This document shows positions 38,010 to 45,922 of a stretch of 64,000 bases of DNA, piece by piece. The notes beneath the pieces are model-generated. The model did not search any database, had not been told where the DNA came from, and saw nothing but the letters and a program-made list of their open reading frames with translations. The stretch's first letter is position 1; each line of letters starts with the position of its first letter. The position numbers and the translations under genes are program-made. The stretch lies in the NCBI RefSeq assembly GCF_004216475.1, contig NZ_CP022303.1:806001-870000 (forward strand), in the 5' to 3' direction. The stretch comes from Thalassococcus sp. S3. Lineage in GTDB: Bacteria; Pseudomonadota; Alphaproteobacteria; Rhodobacterales; Rhodobacteraceae.

Positions 38010-38488
38010 CCCCTAATGCCAATTCCGCCGGCGGCGCAACGGTTGGTCTGCTCAACCGCGTGCCGGATTGGGAAGCCGCGCTGATCTTGCATCTGCGTCT
38101 CTGGTGCGCCGGCCCTGAATGTCAGGCCAAGGTTTGGGACGGTTATGCCCAGGCGCTCCCGCGAGAGGAAGTACGCGATGCGATGCGGGCCTTTGACCAG
38201 CTCATCGGTCTGATATGGAGTTACGCACACCGACCGTTGATCCGTCACGCGCTGGATTGCAATTGCATCAGTCTGGACGAAGCGGTTTTCGCCCGCATGG
38301 TTCGCACCGCAACGGACGGCCCCATGCAGGATGCGCTGCTGATGGCAGCCTTGATCGTGCCACCCGGCTATGCCGAGGCCGTGGCGCAATTGGCCGGAAC
38401 CGTCGGAGCGACCGCCCGGCAGATCACTGCTCCGGATCGCACGTCATCGCCAAAGCATAAGGCAGGCAACGTCGTCTGGCTGCATTGA
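38006..38488 (+). CDS. Protein of unknown function, member B of an iron-island paralog set
   Basis: A 160-residue soluble protein. Near residue 90 it has DCNCISLDEAVFARMVRTAT followed by a helical end; this aligns with the core of the genes at 36742-37212 and 40695-41123. An earlier pair of Cys is in RLWCAGPECQAK. The ATG at 38006 overlaps the hemP stop (ATGA), with no strong ribosome site, as expected of a coupled gene. It lies 32 bases before imelysin. The function is unknown; location suggests iron or heme homeostasis. Confidence 0.75.
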   Translation: MTPNANSAGGATVGLLNRVPDWEAALILHLRLWCAGPECQAKVWDGYAQALPREEVRDAMRAFDQLIGLIWSYAHRPLIRHALDCNCISLDEAVFARMVRTATDGPMQDALLMAALIVPPGYAEAVAQLAGTVGATARQITAPDRTSSPKHKAGNVVWLH

Positions 38489-38520
38489 TCTCGGTTTCAA
38501 CGATCTGAAGGATATTCAAA

Positions 38521-39780
38521 ATGACATCCCGTTTCTCCGTTTTGCTCGCTACAGCGGCTTTGTCCGCCTCGCCCGCGTTTGCGGACAAGGCCGCCGTGCT
38601 GGGAACCTATGCCGATATCGCACAGGCCAAATATGAGGATAGTCTGATCTCGGCGCAGCGTCTGAAGGCGGCTGTTGACGCGCTTGTTTCAACCCCTTCC
38701 GCCGAGGCCCTGGAAACGGCCAAGGCGGCCTGGATCGCCGCGCGTGTGCCTTATCAGCAGTCCGAGGTTTATCGCTTCGGCAACGCGATTGTGGACGATT
38801 GGGAAGGCAAGGTGAACGCATGGCCGCTGGACGAGGGCCTGATTGACTATGTCGATGCTACATATGGCGGCGCGACTGACGAAAACCTCTATGCCGCATT
38901 GAACGTGGTGGCGACGCCGTCCTTCACATTGTCGGGCGCCGAAATCGATGCGAGCCAGATCACACCCGCCTTGCTGGAGGGGGATCTGCATGAGGCGGAT
39001 GAGGTCGAATCGAACGTCGCTACCGGGTATCACGCCATCGAATTTCTTTTGTGGGGGCAGGATCTGAACGGGTTCGGCCCCGGCGCGGGAAACCGGCCCT
39101 GGACCGATTTCGCGGCGGATGCGGCGTGTACGGGCGGCAATTGCGATCGCAGGGGCGCATATCTGGTTGCGGCAACCGATCTTCTGCTGTCCGATCTCGA
39201 ATGGATGACGGCCCAATGGGCTGAGGAGGGTGAGGCACGCGCCACGTTGATGGCCGACGAAGATGCGGGGCTTTCGGCCATCCTGACCGGCATGGGCTCG
39301 CTCAGCTATGGCGAACAGGCGGGCGAACGGATGAAGCTGGGCCTGATGCTCAACGATCCCGAAGAGGAGCATGACTGCTTCTCGGACAACACGCATAACA
39401 GCCATTTCTACGATGGCATGGGCATTCGCAACGTCTACCTCGGACGCTACACCCGCATTGACGGGACCGTGGTGAGCGGCCCGTCGCTGTCGTCGCTCGT
39501 GGCAGAGGCCGATCCGTCCGTAGATGCGGAGTTGAAGGCCAATCTCGATGCAACGATGTTCGAGCTGGGCGAGATCAAGACGGCGGCGGAGGCCGGTTTT
39601 GCCTATGACATGATGCTGGAGCGGGGCAACGAGGCGGGAGAAGCCCTGATCATGAGCGCGGTCGAAGCGTTGGTCACCCAGACCAGATCCATCGAGCGGG
39701 CCGTGGCCGCGCTGGGCGTGGACCGGATCGAATTTGAAGGGTCTGACAGTCTCGACAATCCCGACGCCGTCTTTCAGTGA
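38521..39780 (+). CDS. Imelysin-family iron-regulated periplasmic protein
   Basis: A 419-residue exported protein (signal MTSRFSVLLATAALSASPAFA). It is an imelysin/IrpA type: GYHAIE at residues 169-174 is the GxHxxE motif, part of the putative metal site. The second-half DNTHNSHFYDGMGIRNVYLG (about 290-310) is also typical. Imelysins are linked to iron uptake and may bind iron or heme in the periplasm; peptidase activity is doubtful. Context here (hemP upstream, a second imelysin plus di-heme oxidoreductase downstream) matches iron-regulated clusters of Pseudomonas. Confidence 0.93.
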   Translation: MTSRFSVLLATAALSASPAFADKAAVLGTYADIAQAKYEDSLISAQRLKAAVDALVSTPSAEALETAKAAWIAARVPYQQSEVYRFGNAIVDDWEGKVNAWPLDEGLIDYVDATYGGATDENLYAALNVVATPSFTLSGAEIDASQITPALLEGDLHEADEVESNVATGYHAIEFLLWGQDLNGFGPGAGNRPWTDFAADAACTGGNCDRRGAYLVAATDLLLSDLEWMTAQWAEEGEARATLMADEDAGLSAILTGMGSLSYGEQAGERMKLGLMLNDPEEEHDCFSDNTHNSHFYDGMGIRNVYLGRYTRIDGTVVSGPSLSSLVAEADPSVDAELKANLDATMFELGEIKTAAEAGFAYDMMLERGNEAGEALIMSAVEALVTQTRSIERAVAALGVDRIEFEGSDSLDNPDAVFQ

Positions 39781-39786
39781 AGAGAT

Positions 39787-39812
39787 GCGGTGCGGATGGA
39801 ATGCCGCACCGC
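39787..39812 (+). terminator. Hairpin after imelysin
   Basis: GCGGTGCGG, an 8-base loop and CCGCACCGC form a perfect 9-base stem starting six bases after the imelysin stop. There is no T run, so termination may need Rho, or the hairpin protects the transcript end. Confidence 0.5.
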
Positions 39813-39872
39813 GTTGATCCACCCGCGGTGCCCCCCAATATCAATCCCAGCCTTCTTTGAGCCAGGACCGAC

Positions 39873-40124
39873 ATGCCGAAAACGCCCAGCCCCTGTATCG
39901 ACGTCTGCAAGTTCAAACGCCAAGGTCATTGTATCGGTTGTTCGATGACCAAACAGCAAAAGTCGATGTTCAAATCCCTGAAAAAGGAACAGCATCGCAC
40001 GGCGTTCGTTGCGATGCTGGTGGCCCAGCAGGAGAAGCTGGGCAAGTATCGGGCTTGGCCGCCCGCCTATGCGCGCAAATGTGCGAAGAAAGGCGTCAAA
40101 ACGCCAACCTGCGCGTCAGCGTAG
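39873..40124 (+). CDS. DUF1289 protein
   Basis: An 83-residue basic protein. SPCIDVCKFKRQGHCIGCSM carries the DUF1289 cysteine set (C-x3-C, then C-x2-C), which resembles a small zinc or Fe-S binding site. The C-terminus is Lys/Ala-rich with two further Cys. The function of DUF1289 is unknown. It overlaps the convergent dps stop by nine bases. It is downstream of imelysin, separated by a hairpin. Confidence 0.88.
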   Translation: MPKTPSPCIDVCKFKRQGHCIGCSMTKQQKSMFKSLKKEQHRTAFVAMLVAQQEKLGKYRAWPPAYARKCAKKGVKTPTCASA

Positions 40125-40586
40125 ATGGGCCCGGAGCATCCACGCGAATTTCTCGTGGACCTGACCGCGCGCAATGCACAGATCTTCCGTCAGCGTGTCG
40201 CCATGACCGGCCGCCATCTCACCACAGCCCGCAACGGTTTGCGCCAGAGTTTCCTGCGCTGACAGCATCAGCTTGATCATCGTCTTGTCGTCGGCGTGCC
40301 CGTCATGCTCCTCCACCTTGGAGCGTTTGACCATGCCTGCAAGCGTGCCTTCGGCGTGCCCGTCCAGAGCCTTGACCCGTTCAGCAAGATCATCCTGCGC
40401 TTCGAAGTGATCTTCATAGATCTCCTGAAAGAGCGCGTGAAGCGGGCCAAACGACATGCCGACGACATTCCAGTGGAAATTCTGCGCAAGCATGGTCGTC
40501 ACCGCTGTTTCCGCAACGGATTGGTTCAAAGCATCGACAATGGCGGTCTGAGCGTCGCTGGCGAGCGCGGTGGCAGTCTGAGTCAT
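40116..40586 (-). CDS. dps: Dps-family ferritin-like protein
   Basis: A 156-residue four-helix protein of the Dps family, which stores iron and protects DNA from Fenton damage. AQNFHWNVVGMSFGPLHALFQEIYEDH (about 33-59) contains the ferroxidase residues: His in FHWN, and the Asp/Glu in EIYEDHFEAQDDLAER. The ATG at 40586 has AAGGGA upstream; a 30-codon extension is not family-like. A close match to an Irr/ICE box (40683-40699) lies about 100 bases upstream, fitting iron control. Confidence 0.92.
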   Translation of the reverse strand: MTQTATALASDAQTAIVDALNQSVAETAVTTMLAQNFHWNVVGMSFGPLHALFQEIYEDHFEAQDDLAERVKALDGHAEGTLAGMVKRSKVEEHDGHADDKTMIKLMLSAQETLAQTVAGCGEMAAGHGDTLTEDLCIARGQVHEKFAWMLRAHLR

Positions 40587-40682
40587 GGCTAATCCCTTCG
40601 CATACGAAATCAGCGCTGGCTTGCGATGTGCTGGCTGGCTGTGACCATCACATATAGCAGCCGCGCCAAAAGCCAAGGGCTT

Positions 40683-40699
40683 TTTATAATTATTCTAAA
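40683..40699. promoter_or_regulatory. Candidate Irr box (ICE) upstream of dps
   Basis: TTTATAATTATTCTAAA is a 17-base palindrome with a single mismatch (left TTTATAAT, centre T, right ATTCTAAA), very close to the iron control element recalled as TTTAGAAT-n-ATTCTAAA that Irr binds in alphaproteobacteria. It starts 97 bases upstream of the dps ATG and overlaps the last codons of the 40695-41123 gene. Confidence 0.65.
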
Positions 40700-41123
40700 T
40701 CTGACGAAACTGATCGGAAACCGAATGCGCCAGAAAGGCCAGATTGCGGCGGTGAACCTTGGGCACGCGTGAGCAGATCAGGAATGCGGCGCTTGCTGTG
40801 TCGTCGCCCTGAAACGCGGCGACGAGGCGCATCAGCCAGGCTTCGTCGAACGACACTTCGGACACCCCCGGACGGAAGAAAAGTGGCGGATTGTCAAGCG
40901 CTTGGCCCAGGCATCGGATCAGCGCCTCGGCATAGGCATCGCGGGCTTGACCCTTGTCTGAAGACAAGAGGGCACAGGCTTCGAACAGGTCGGCGCGCGC
41001 CGCGCAGCGACAGCCAAGGGCCGTCAGTCTGAGGTGATTCAGCAAAGGTAGAAGCGACGCGGCCACGGGGATGGGTTCGGCATTTGCCGGGCCGTCTTGT
41101 AAGGGCAATCGTAGTGGCACCAT
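40695..41123 (-). CDS. Protein of unknown function, member C of an iron-island paralog set
   Basis: A 142-residue soluble, helical protein. FFRPGVSEVSFDEAWLMRLV (about 82-101) resembles the cores of the 36742 and 38006 genes, though here the Cys before the SxDE helix are replaced by PGVSE. An upstream pair LGCRCAARADLF keeps a C-x-C. The ribosome site is weak. It is upstream of dps on the same strand, and divergent from the di-heme oxidoreductase. The function is unknown. Confidence 0.7.
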   Translation of the reverse strand: MVPLRLPLQDGPANAEPIPVAASLLPLLNHLRLTALGCRCAARADLFEACALLSSDKGQARDAYAEALIRCLGQALDNPPLFFRPGVSEVSFDEAWLMRLVAAFQGDDTASAAFLICSRVPKVHRRNLAFLAHSVSDQFRQI

Positions 41124-41224
41124 GTCACGCGTCCGCTTTGTGATCGGTGCGAGTTTGGACTCGCGACCCGTTATTCCTGAGTATATTTATAGGATATTGA
41201 TCGAAAATCAAAGGCGAGTCGGCC

Positions 41225-42739
41225 ATGAAACGCGTCGTTCTTTCATCTCTGCTGCTTCTTGCCGCGCCCGCAGCCGCGCTGGAGACCGGCGACGCATATC
41301 TTGGACCGATGGAGCGGACACAGGATGAAGCGGCCCGCATCGCGGATGTGACCCGTCCCACGGATGATTTTTCGGCGCCGGAGCGTTTTGAGACACATCC
41401 CGCCGGGGCCGCTACCGTCCGGGCCAGCCGGACGTCAGACGCCTTTTCCCGCCCGTCGGCCAATTTGAGTTTCGAACAGGAGCTCGACTTCAAGGTCGGC
41501 AATGGCCTCTTCAAAAAGCTCTGGGTCAGTGCCCCGGCTTCCACGCTGGCCTCCGACGGTTTGGGACCTCTTTATAACGCGCGATCCTGCCAGCGCTGTC
41601 ATCTGAAGGACGGGCGCGGTCATCCCCCGGAAGGGCCGGAGGACACCGCAGTTTCCATGTTTCTGCGTGTCTCGATCCCCGGCGGGCCGGAAGATGAGAT
41701 TGCCGAGATCGCCGACTACATCGCGACCAAACCCGATCCGGTTTACGGCACCCAGCTGCAGGATTTCGGCATCGCCGGACATGCCGGAGAGTACCGGTTG
41801 CAGATCGACTATGAAGAGATCGAGGTTGAACTTTCGGACGGAGAGGTCGTCTCTCTGCGCAAGCCAACCTATACGGCGACAGATCTGGGATATGGCGCCC
41901 TGCATCCCGACGCCATGCTCAGCCCCCGTGTTGCGCCGCAAATGATCGGGCTGGGGCTGCTGGAGGCCATTCCGGCCGCCGACATCCTGGCCCAGGCAGA
42001 TCCCGATGATGCGGATGGCGATGGCATCTCGGGCCGGGCCAATATCGTCTGGTCGGCGGAGTTTGACCGCCCGATGCTGGGCCGCTTCGGGCTGAAGGCC
42101 GGTGCGCCTACGGTCAAGGAACAATCGGCGGGTGCTTTTGCCGGGGATATGGGCCTGTCCTCGACGCTTCACCCCCATGGGTGGGGGGAATGCACGCAAG
42201 CACAGACGGATTGCCGCGCCGCGCCGGATGGCAACACGCCCGATCAAGGAGATGTCGAGGTCTCGGCCGAGGCGCTTGAACTCGTCACCTTCTACGCCGC
42301 CAATCTGGCGGTGCCCGCCCGCCGCGATATCGACGATCCAAAGGTTCTGCGCGGCAAAGAGGTCTTTTATCAGGCCGGGTGCATTGCCTGCCACACGCCA
42401 AAATTCGTGACCCACCGCATGGAGGGACGGCCCGAGCATTCCTTTCAGTTGATATGGCCTTATTCGGACCTTTTGTTGCACGACATGGGCGAGGGGCTTG
42501 CGGACAATCGACCCGAGGCCCGGGCCAATGGCCGGGAATGGCGCACGCCGCCTCTTTGGGGCATCGGTCTGACGCGCCAGGTCAGCGGTCATACCTATTT
42601 CCTCCATGATGGGCGGGCGCGCTCGCTGCTGGAGGCGGTTTTGTGGCATGGAGGTGAGGCGCAGGCGGCGCGCGACCGGGTCGTGTCGATGCCCAAGCCC
42701 GATCGCGACGCCCTTATCCGGTTTCTAGAGAGCCTGTGA
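41225..42739 (+). CDS. Di-heme oxidoreductase-family protein (DHOR)
   Basis: A 504-residue exported protein (signal to about residue 19) with two c-type heme sites: C122-x2-C125-H126 in SCQRCHLKDG and C386-x2-C389-H390 in GCIACHTPKF. The family has been called thiol oxidoreductase without proof. The conserved DPDDADGDGISGRAN (about 260-274) looks like a calcium-binding loop. It is followed by imelysin and DUF1513 genes; the same set (imelysin, DHOR, imelysin, DUF1513) occurs in Pseudomonas (PA4370-PA4373, from memory). It likely carries electrons in a periplasmic iron-handling system. Confidence 0.92.
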   Translation: MKRVVLSSLLLLAAPAAALETGDAYLGPMERTQDEAARIADVTRPTDDFSAPERFETHPAGAATVRASRTSDAFSRPSANLSFEQELDFKVGNGLFKKLWVSAPASTLASDGLGPLYNARSCQRCHLKDGRGHPPEGPEDTAVSMFLRVSIPGGPEDEIAEIADYIATKPDPVYGTQLQDFGIAGHAGEYRLQIDYEEIEVELSDGEVVSLRKPTYTATDLGYGALHPDAMLSPRVAPQMIGLGLLEAIPAADILAQADPDDADGDGISGRANIVWSAEFDRPMLGRFGLKAGAPTVKEQSAGAFAGDMGLSSTLHPHGWGECTQAQTDCRAAPDGNTPDQGDVEVSAEALELVTFYAANLAVPARRDIDDPKVLRGKEVFYQAGCIACHTPKFVTHRMEGRPEHSFQLIWPYSDLLLHDMGEGLADNRPEARANGREWRTPPLWGIGLTRQVSGHTYFLHDGRARSLLEAVLWHGGEAQAARDRVVSMPKPDRDALIRFLESL

Positions 42740-43704
42740 TGCGACGATTGATATGCGCTGCTTTGATGTGGCTGCCATTGCCCGTGGCGGCGGGCACGGT
42801 TGAAACGGTCGACCGCCATATCCTCCCGGGATACGAATTGTTTGCACGGGCCGCGCAGGACTTGCACCTTGCGGGCTGCAACATCGACGCGGCGCAGGTG
42901 GCCTATCACGCGACCTATGACGCCTGGTTGGGTATCAGCCACATCGCTTTCGGACCTGCGGAGAACCGCGCTCTGGCCATCCTGTTCTGGCCTGATCCGA
43001 AGGACCGGACGGGCCGGGCACTGGCTCAACTGATCGCGGACAGGGATCCCATCGTTGAGGTTGGGGCGGAGTTCGATCAAGTTTCGGTCGCCGCGCGCGG
43101 CCTCATGGCGGTGGAGCGATTGCTTTATGACGCGGCAGATGACGCAACGCCTTACCGGTGCGCCTTGCTGGGGGCGGTCACTCAGGACCTATCGAAAACG
43201 GCGGCTGCGATCCTCGCGGCCTGGCAAGACGGGTTTGCTGACACGCTGCGTACTGCTGGCCAGACCGGAAACACCAGGTTCAGGAGCGAACGGGAAGGCA
43301 CACAGGTGCTTTATACAAGCCTCAGTACCGGTCTCGCCTTTTTGCATGATCAGCGTCTTGGCCGTCCGCTCGGCACATTTGACCGCCCCCGACCCACCCG
43401 GGCGGAGGCACGCCGATCGGGACGTAGCCTGCGCAATGTCAAAGCGTCACTTACAGGCCTCCGGGATCTTGCCGCGACGCTTTCGGCGGGGGACGCGCCC
43501 CGAACGCTTGCCGCCTGTGAGGCGGCGTTGGATCGGGCCGAGCGTCTGGACGATCCGGTTTTCGCTGGCGTCGCCGATCCGGTCGCCCGACTTAGGGTCG
43601 AGGCGCTGCAGCGTGCCGTGCGTGACATCCAGGTGGCCGTGGCGACCGAGATCGGCGCGAGCCTTGGCGTGAGTGCCGGATTCAACGCGCTGGACGGGGA
43701 CTGA
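42739..43704 (+). CDS. Second imelysin-family protein
   Basis: A 321-residue exported protein (signal ending near PVAAG). It is imelysin-like over the whole length: ERLLYD (about 128) and the EREGTQVLYTSLSTGLAFLHDQRLG region. The motif corresponding to GxHxxE reads GLMAVE, so the His is replaced by Met; a classical metal site is thus incomplete. The ATG at 42739 overlaps the DHOR stop by one base (a GTG three bases earlier is possible). It is followed after one base by the DUF1513 gene. The role is probably linked to periplasmic iron handling. Confidence 0.88.
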   Translation: MRRLICAALMWLPLPVAAGTVETVDRHILPGYELFARAAQDLHLAGCNIDAAQVAYHATYDAWLGISHIAFGPAENRALAILFWPDPKDRTGRALAQLIADRDPIVEVGAEFDQVSVAARGLMAVERLLYDAADDATPYRCALLGAVTQDLSKTAAAILAAWQDGFADTLRTAGQTGNTRFRSEREGTQVLYTSLSTGLAFLHDQRLGRPLGTFDRPRPTRAEARRSGRSLRNVKASLTGLRDLAATLSAGDAPRTLAACEAALDRAERLDDPVFAGVADPVARLRVEALQRAVRDIQVAVATEIGASLGVSAGFNALDGD

Positions 43705-43705
43705 A

Positions 43706-44770
43706 ATGGCCACCCGCCGCGGTTTCATCGCAGGGTTGCTCGCGGCAGGTGGCGTGCCGGCTCTGAGTTGGGCTGATGCCGGGACGCCCGCGTTTCTCGC
43801 CGCCGCAATGGAGGCGAATGGGGCTTATGCCTTATTCGGGCTGAAAGAGGACGGAACGCTTGCATTTCGGCTGCCCCTTCCAGATCGCGGACATGCCGCG
43901 GCGGCGCATCCCACCCGCCCCGAAGTTGCGTTTTTCGCGCGCAGGCCCGGGCAATATGCGCTGGTACTCGATTGTGTGACCGGCGCGGTGCTGCGCGAAC
44001 TTGAGGCTCCTACGGGACAGCATTTCTATGGTCATGGGGCGTTTTTTCAGGACGGAGAGCTGTTGGCCACGACGGAAAACATCGTGGAGACCGGACAAGG
44101 GGTGGTGGGCCTCTGGTCCCGATCCGAAGGGTATCGCCGGATCGGCAGCTTTTCCAGCGGGGGTGTCGGGCCGCATGAGCTTATCCGGCTGTCAGAGGAC
44201 CGGCTGGCCATCGCCAACGGGGGTATCCGGACCCATCCGGGGTCGGGTCGGGCGAAACTGAACCTTGAAACGATGCGCCCGAACCTCACGCTGATGAACG
44301 CGTCCGGGCACATCCTGGGCCAGGTCGAACCCGATAGAGCGCTTCACAGGAATTCCCTTCGCCATATCGCCGCTCTGCCCGATGGTGCGGTTGCATGCGC
44401 GTTTCAGTGGCAGGGCGATGTTTACGAAACGCCCGCACTGCTCGCCATCGTTCGGGACGGTGTCTTGCAGTTTGCCGATCACGACGCGCTGCTTTGGACA
44501 GAAATGCAGGGCTATGCCGGCAGCATCGCCATCGGTCGTTCCGGGCCGATCCTCACAGGGCCGAGGGGCGGGGTATTGGCGCGCTTTGATCAGGCCCAAC
44601 GCCCCATCGCCACGGAGCGGCGGCCAGATGTCTGCGGCATCGCAGCCCGAGCCGGGCAAGTGCTGGTCACCGATGGGCTGGGACATGTCTTTCGCGCGGG
44701 CCATGGTGAACTGGAGCATCTCGAGGCCCACCCTGTGGCCTGGGACAATCACGTCGTCGCCCTGACTTAA
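43706..44770 (+). CDS. DUF1513 beta-propeller-like exported protein
   Basis: A 354-residue protein. MATRRGFIAGLLAAGGVPAL is a twin-arginine-like signal. The mature part is repetitive and beta-rich, as expected of the DUF1513 family: RGHAAAAHPTRPEVAFFARRPG, GQHFYGHGAFFQDGELLATTEN and GVGPHELIRLSEDRLAIANGG. Its function is unknown; it is consistently found with imelysin and DHOR. It starts one base after the imelysin stop, ending the three-gene operon. Its stop overlaps the convergent Lrp-type gene by four bases. Confidence 0.9.
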   Translation: MATRRGFIAGLLAAGGVPALSWADAGTPAFLAAAMEANGAYALFGLKEDGTLAFRLPLPDRGHAAAAHPTRPEVAFFARRPGQYALVLDCVTGAVLRELEAPTGQHFYGHGAFFQDGELLATTENIVETGQGVVGLWSRSEGYRRIGSFSSGGVGPHELIRLSEDRLAIANGGIRTHPGSGRAKLNLETMRPNLTLMNASGHILGQVEPDRALHRNSLRHIAALPDGAVACAFQWQGDVYETPALLAIVRDGVLQFADHDALLWTEMQGYAGSIAIGRSGPILTGPRGGVLARFDQAQRPIATERRPDVCGIAARAGQVLVTDGLGHVFRAGHGELEHLEAHPVAWDNHVVALT

Positions 44771-45216
44771 GCGCGGTTATCCTTTGGGGATCCCATGACC
44801 ACGTAGGAGGTGATCGACGTGACATGGGGCAATGTGCCCAGAACGTCGGTATGGAAGGTCATGTATGCCTGCAGGTCGGCGCTTTCGACACGCAGCATAT
44901 ATTCGATTGTCCCTGTGATGTTGTGGCACTCGCTGACTTCCGGCGCGCGTGCGATTGCGCGCTCGAACGCCTCCTGCGCCTGTTTGGAATGTTCGCTGAG
45001 ACCCACGCCGATGTAAGCGACAAAGCCCACTCCGCGCGCGGCCGGATCGATGACCGCGCGGTAGCCGGTGATCACGCCACGCCGCTCAAGGTCCTGAACG
45101 CGGCGCAGGCAGGCGGACGGCGACAGGCCCACGCGCTCTGCGAGGTCCAGATTGCTGATCCGTCCGTTGCGAGACAGCTCGTGCAATATTCGGTCGTTTA
45201 TCTGGTTATTTGGCAT
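44767..45216 (-). CDS. Lrp/AsnC family transcriptional regulator
   Basis: A 149-residue regulator. An N-terminal helix-turn-helix (LDLAERVGLSPSACLRRVQDL, about 21-41) precedes the RAM ligand-binding domain (GFVAYIGVGLSEHSKQAQEAF and HNITGTIEYMLRVE). It is divergent from the LysE-type exporter 76 bases away, so it probably senses an amino acid and controls that exporter. The ATG at 45216 was chosen at MPNNQIND; an upstream extension is unlike the family. Confidence 0.92.
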   Translation of the reverse strand: MPNNQINDRILHELSRNGRISNLDLAERVGLSPSACLRRVQDLERRGVITGYRAVIDPAARGVGFVAYIGVGLSEHSKQAQEAFERAIARAPEVSECHNITGTIEYMLRVESADLQAYMTFHTDVLGTLPHVTSITSYVVMGSPKDNRA

Positions 45217-45292
45217 GATAAATTGCGGTTTTTGTACGTTCTCCGCAGAATACACAATTTCATTTGGACAAGAAGCGCTGAATGTTGCGTGC

Positions 45293-45886
45293 ATGACTTA
45301 TGACCTTGCCCTGGCGCTCGCCACCTTTGCTTTCGTATCCTCCATCACACCTGGGCCGAACAACCTGATGCTGATGGCTTCAGGCGCCAATTTCGGCTTT
45401 CGGCGCACAATTCCGCATATGCTGGGCGTCGCGGTTGGGTTTGTGGTGATGCTGCTTCTGGTGGGGGCCGGATTGGTGCAGATCTTCGATGCCTATCCTG
45501 TCAGCTATACCGTGCTGAAAGTGGTGAGTGTGGTCTATCTGGTCTATCTGGCGTGGAAGATCGCAAACGCCGCCCCTGTGCAAACCTCTGGCGCATCGGG
45601 AACGCCGATGAGCTTTTTGCAGGCGGCACTTTTTCAATGGGTCAACCCCAAGGCCTGGGCCATGGCGTTGACGGCGATCACAGCCTATACACCGGATCAG
45701 ACGCTTCGGGCGATCCTTTTGGTGGGGCTGATTTTTGGGGCGATCAACCTGCCATCCGTGGGTTCCTGGACGGTTCTGGGGCAGCAGATGGCGCGGTTTC
45801 TGACCAATCGCAAACGGATGGTGGCTTTCAATTGGGTGATGGCGGGGCTTCTGGTGGCCTCGCTCTACCCGGTTCTGTGGCCGTAG
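45293..45886 (+). CDS. LysE/RhtB family amino acid exporter
   Basis: A 197-residue membrane protein with about six helices. The N-terminal FAFVSSITPGPNNLMLMASG is the LysE/RhtB signature, with SITPGPNN conserved. WVNPKAWAMALTAI (about 116-129) is the second typical block. The substrate is unknown, likely an amino acid given the divergent Lrp-type regulator. Start at ATG 45293. Confidence 0.92.
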   Translation: MTYDLALALATFAFVSSITPGPNNLMLMASGANFGFRRTIPHMLGVAVGFVVMLLLVGAGLVQIFDAYPVSYTVLKVVSVVYLVYLAWKIANAAPVQTSGASGTPMSFLQAALFQWVNPKAWAMALTAITAYTPDQTLRAILLVGLIFGAINLPSVGSWTVLGQQMARFLTNRKRMVAFNWVMAGLLVASLYPVLWP

Positions 45887-45922
45887 AAATGGGGCGGCGC
45901 TTGCGCGCGGCCCCGATCGCGG

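Noticed and set aside
40641..40660. TGTGACCATCACA upstream of dps as a CRP site
   Set aside because: The spacer between half-sites is three bases, not six, so it does not fit a CRP/FNR site; it may be chance.
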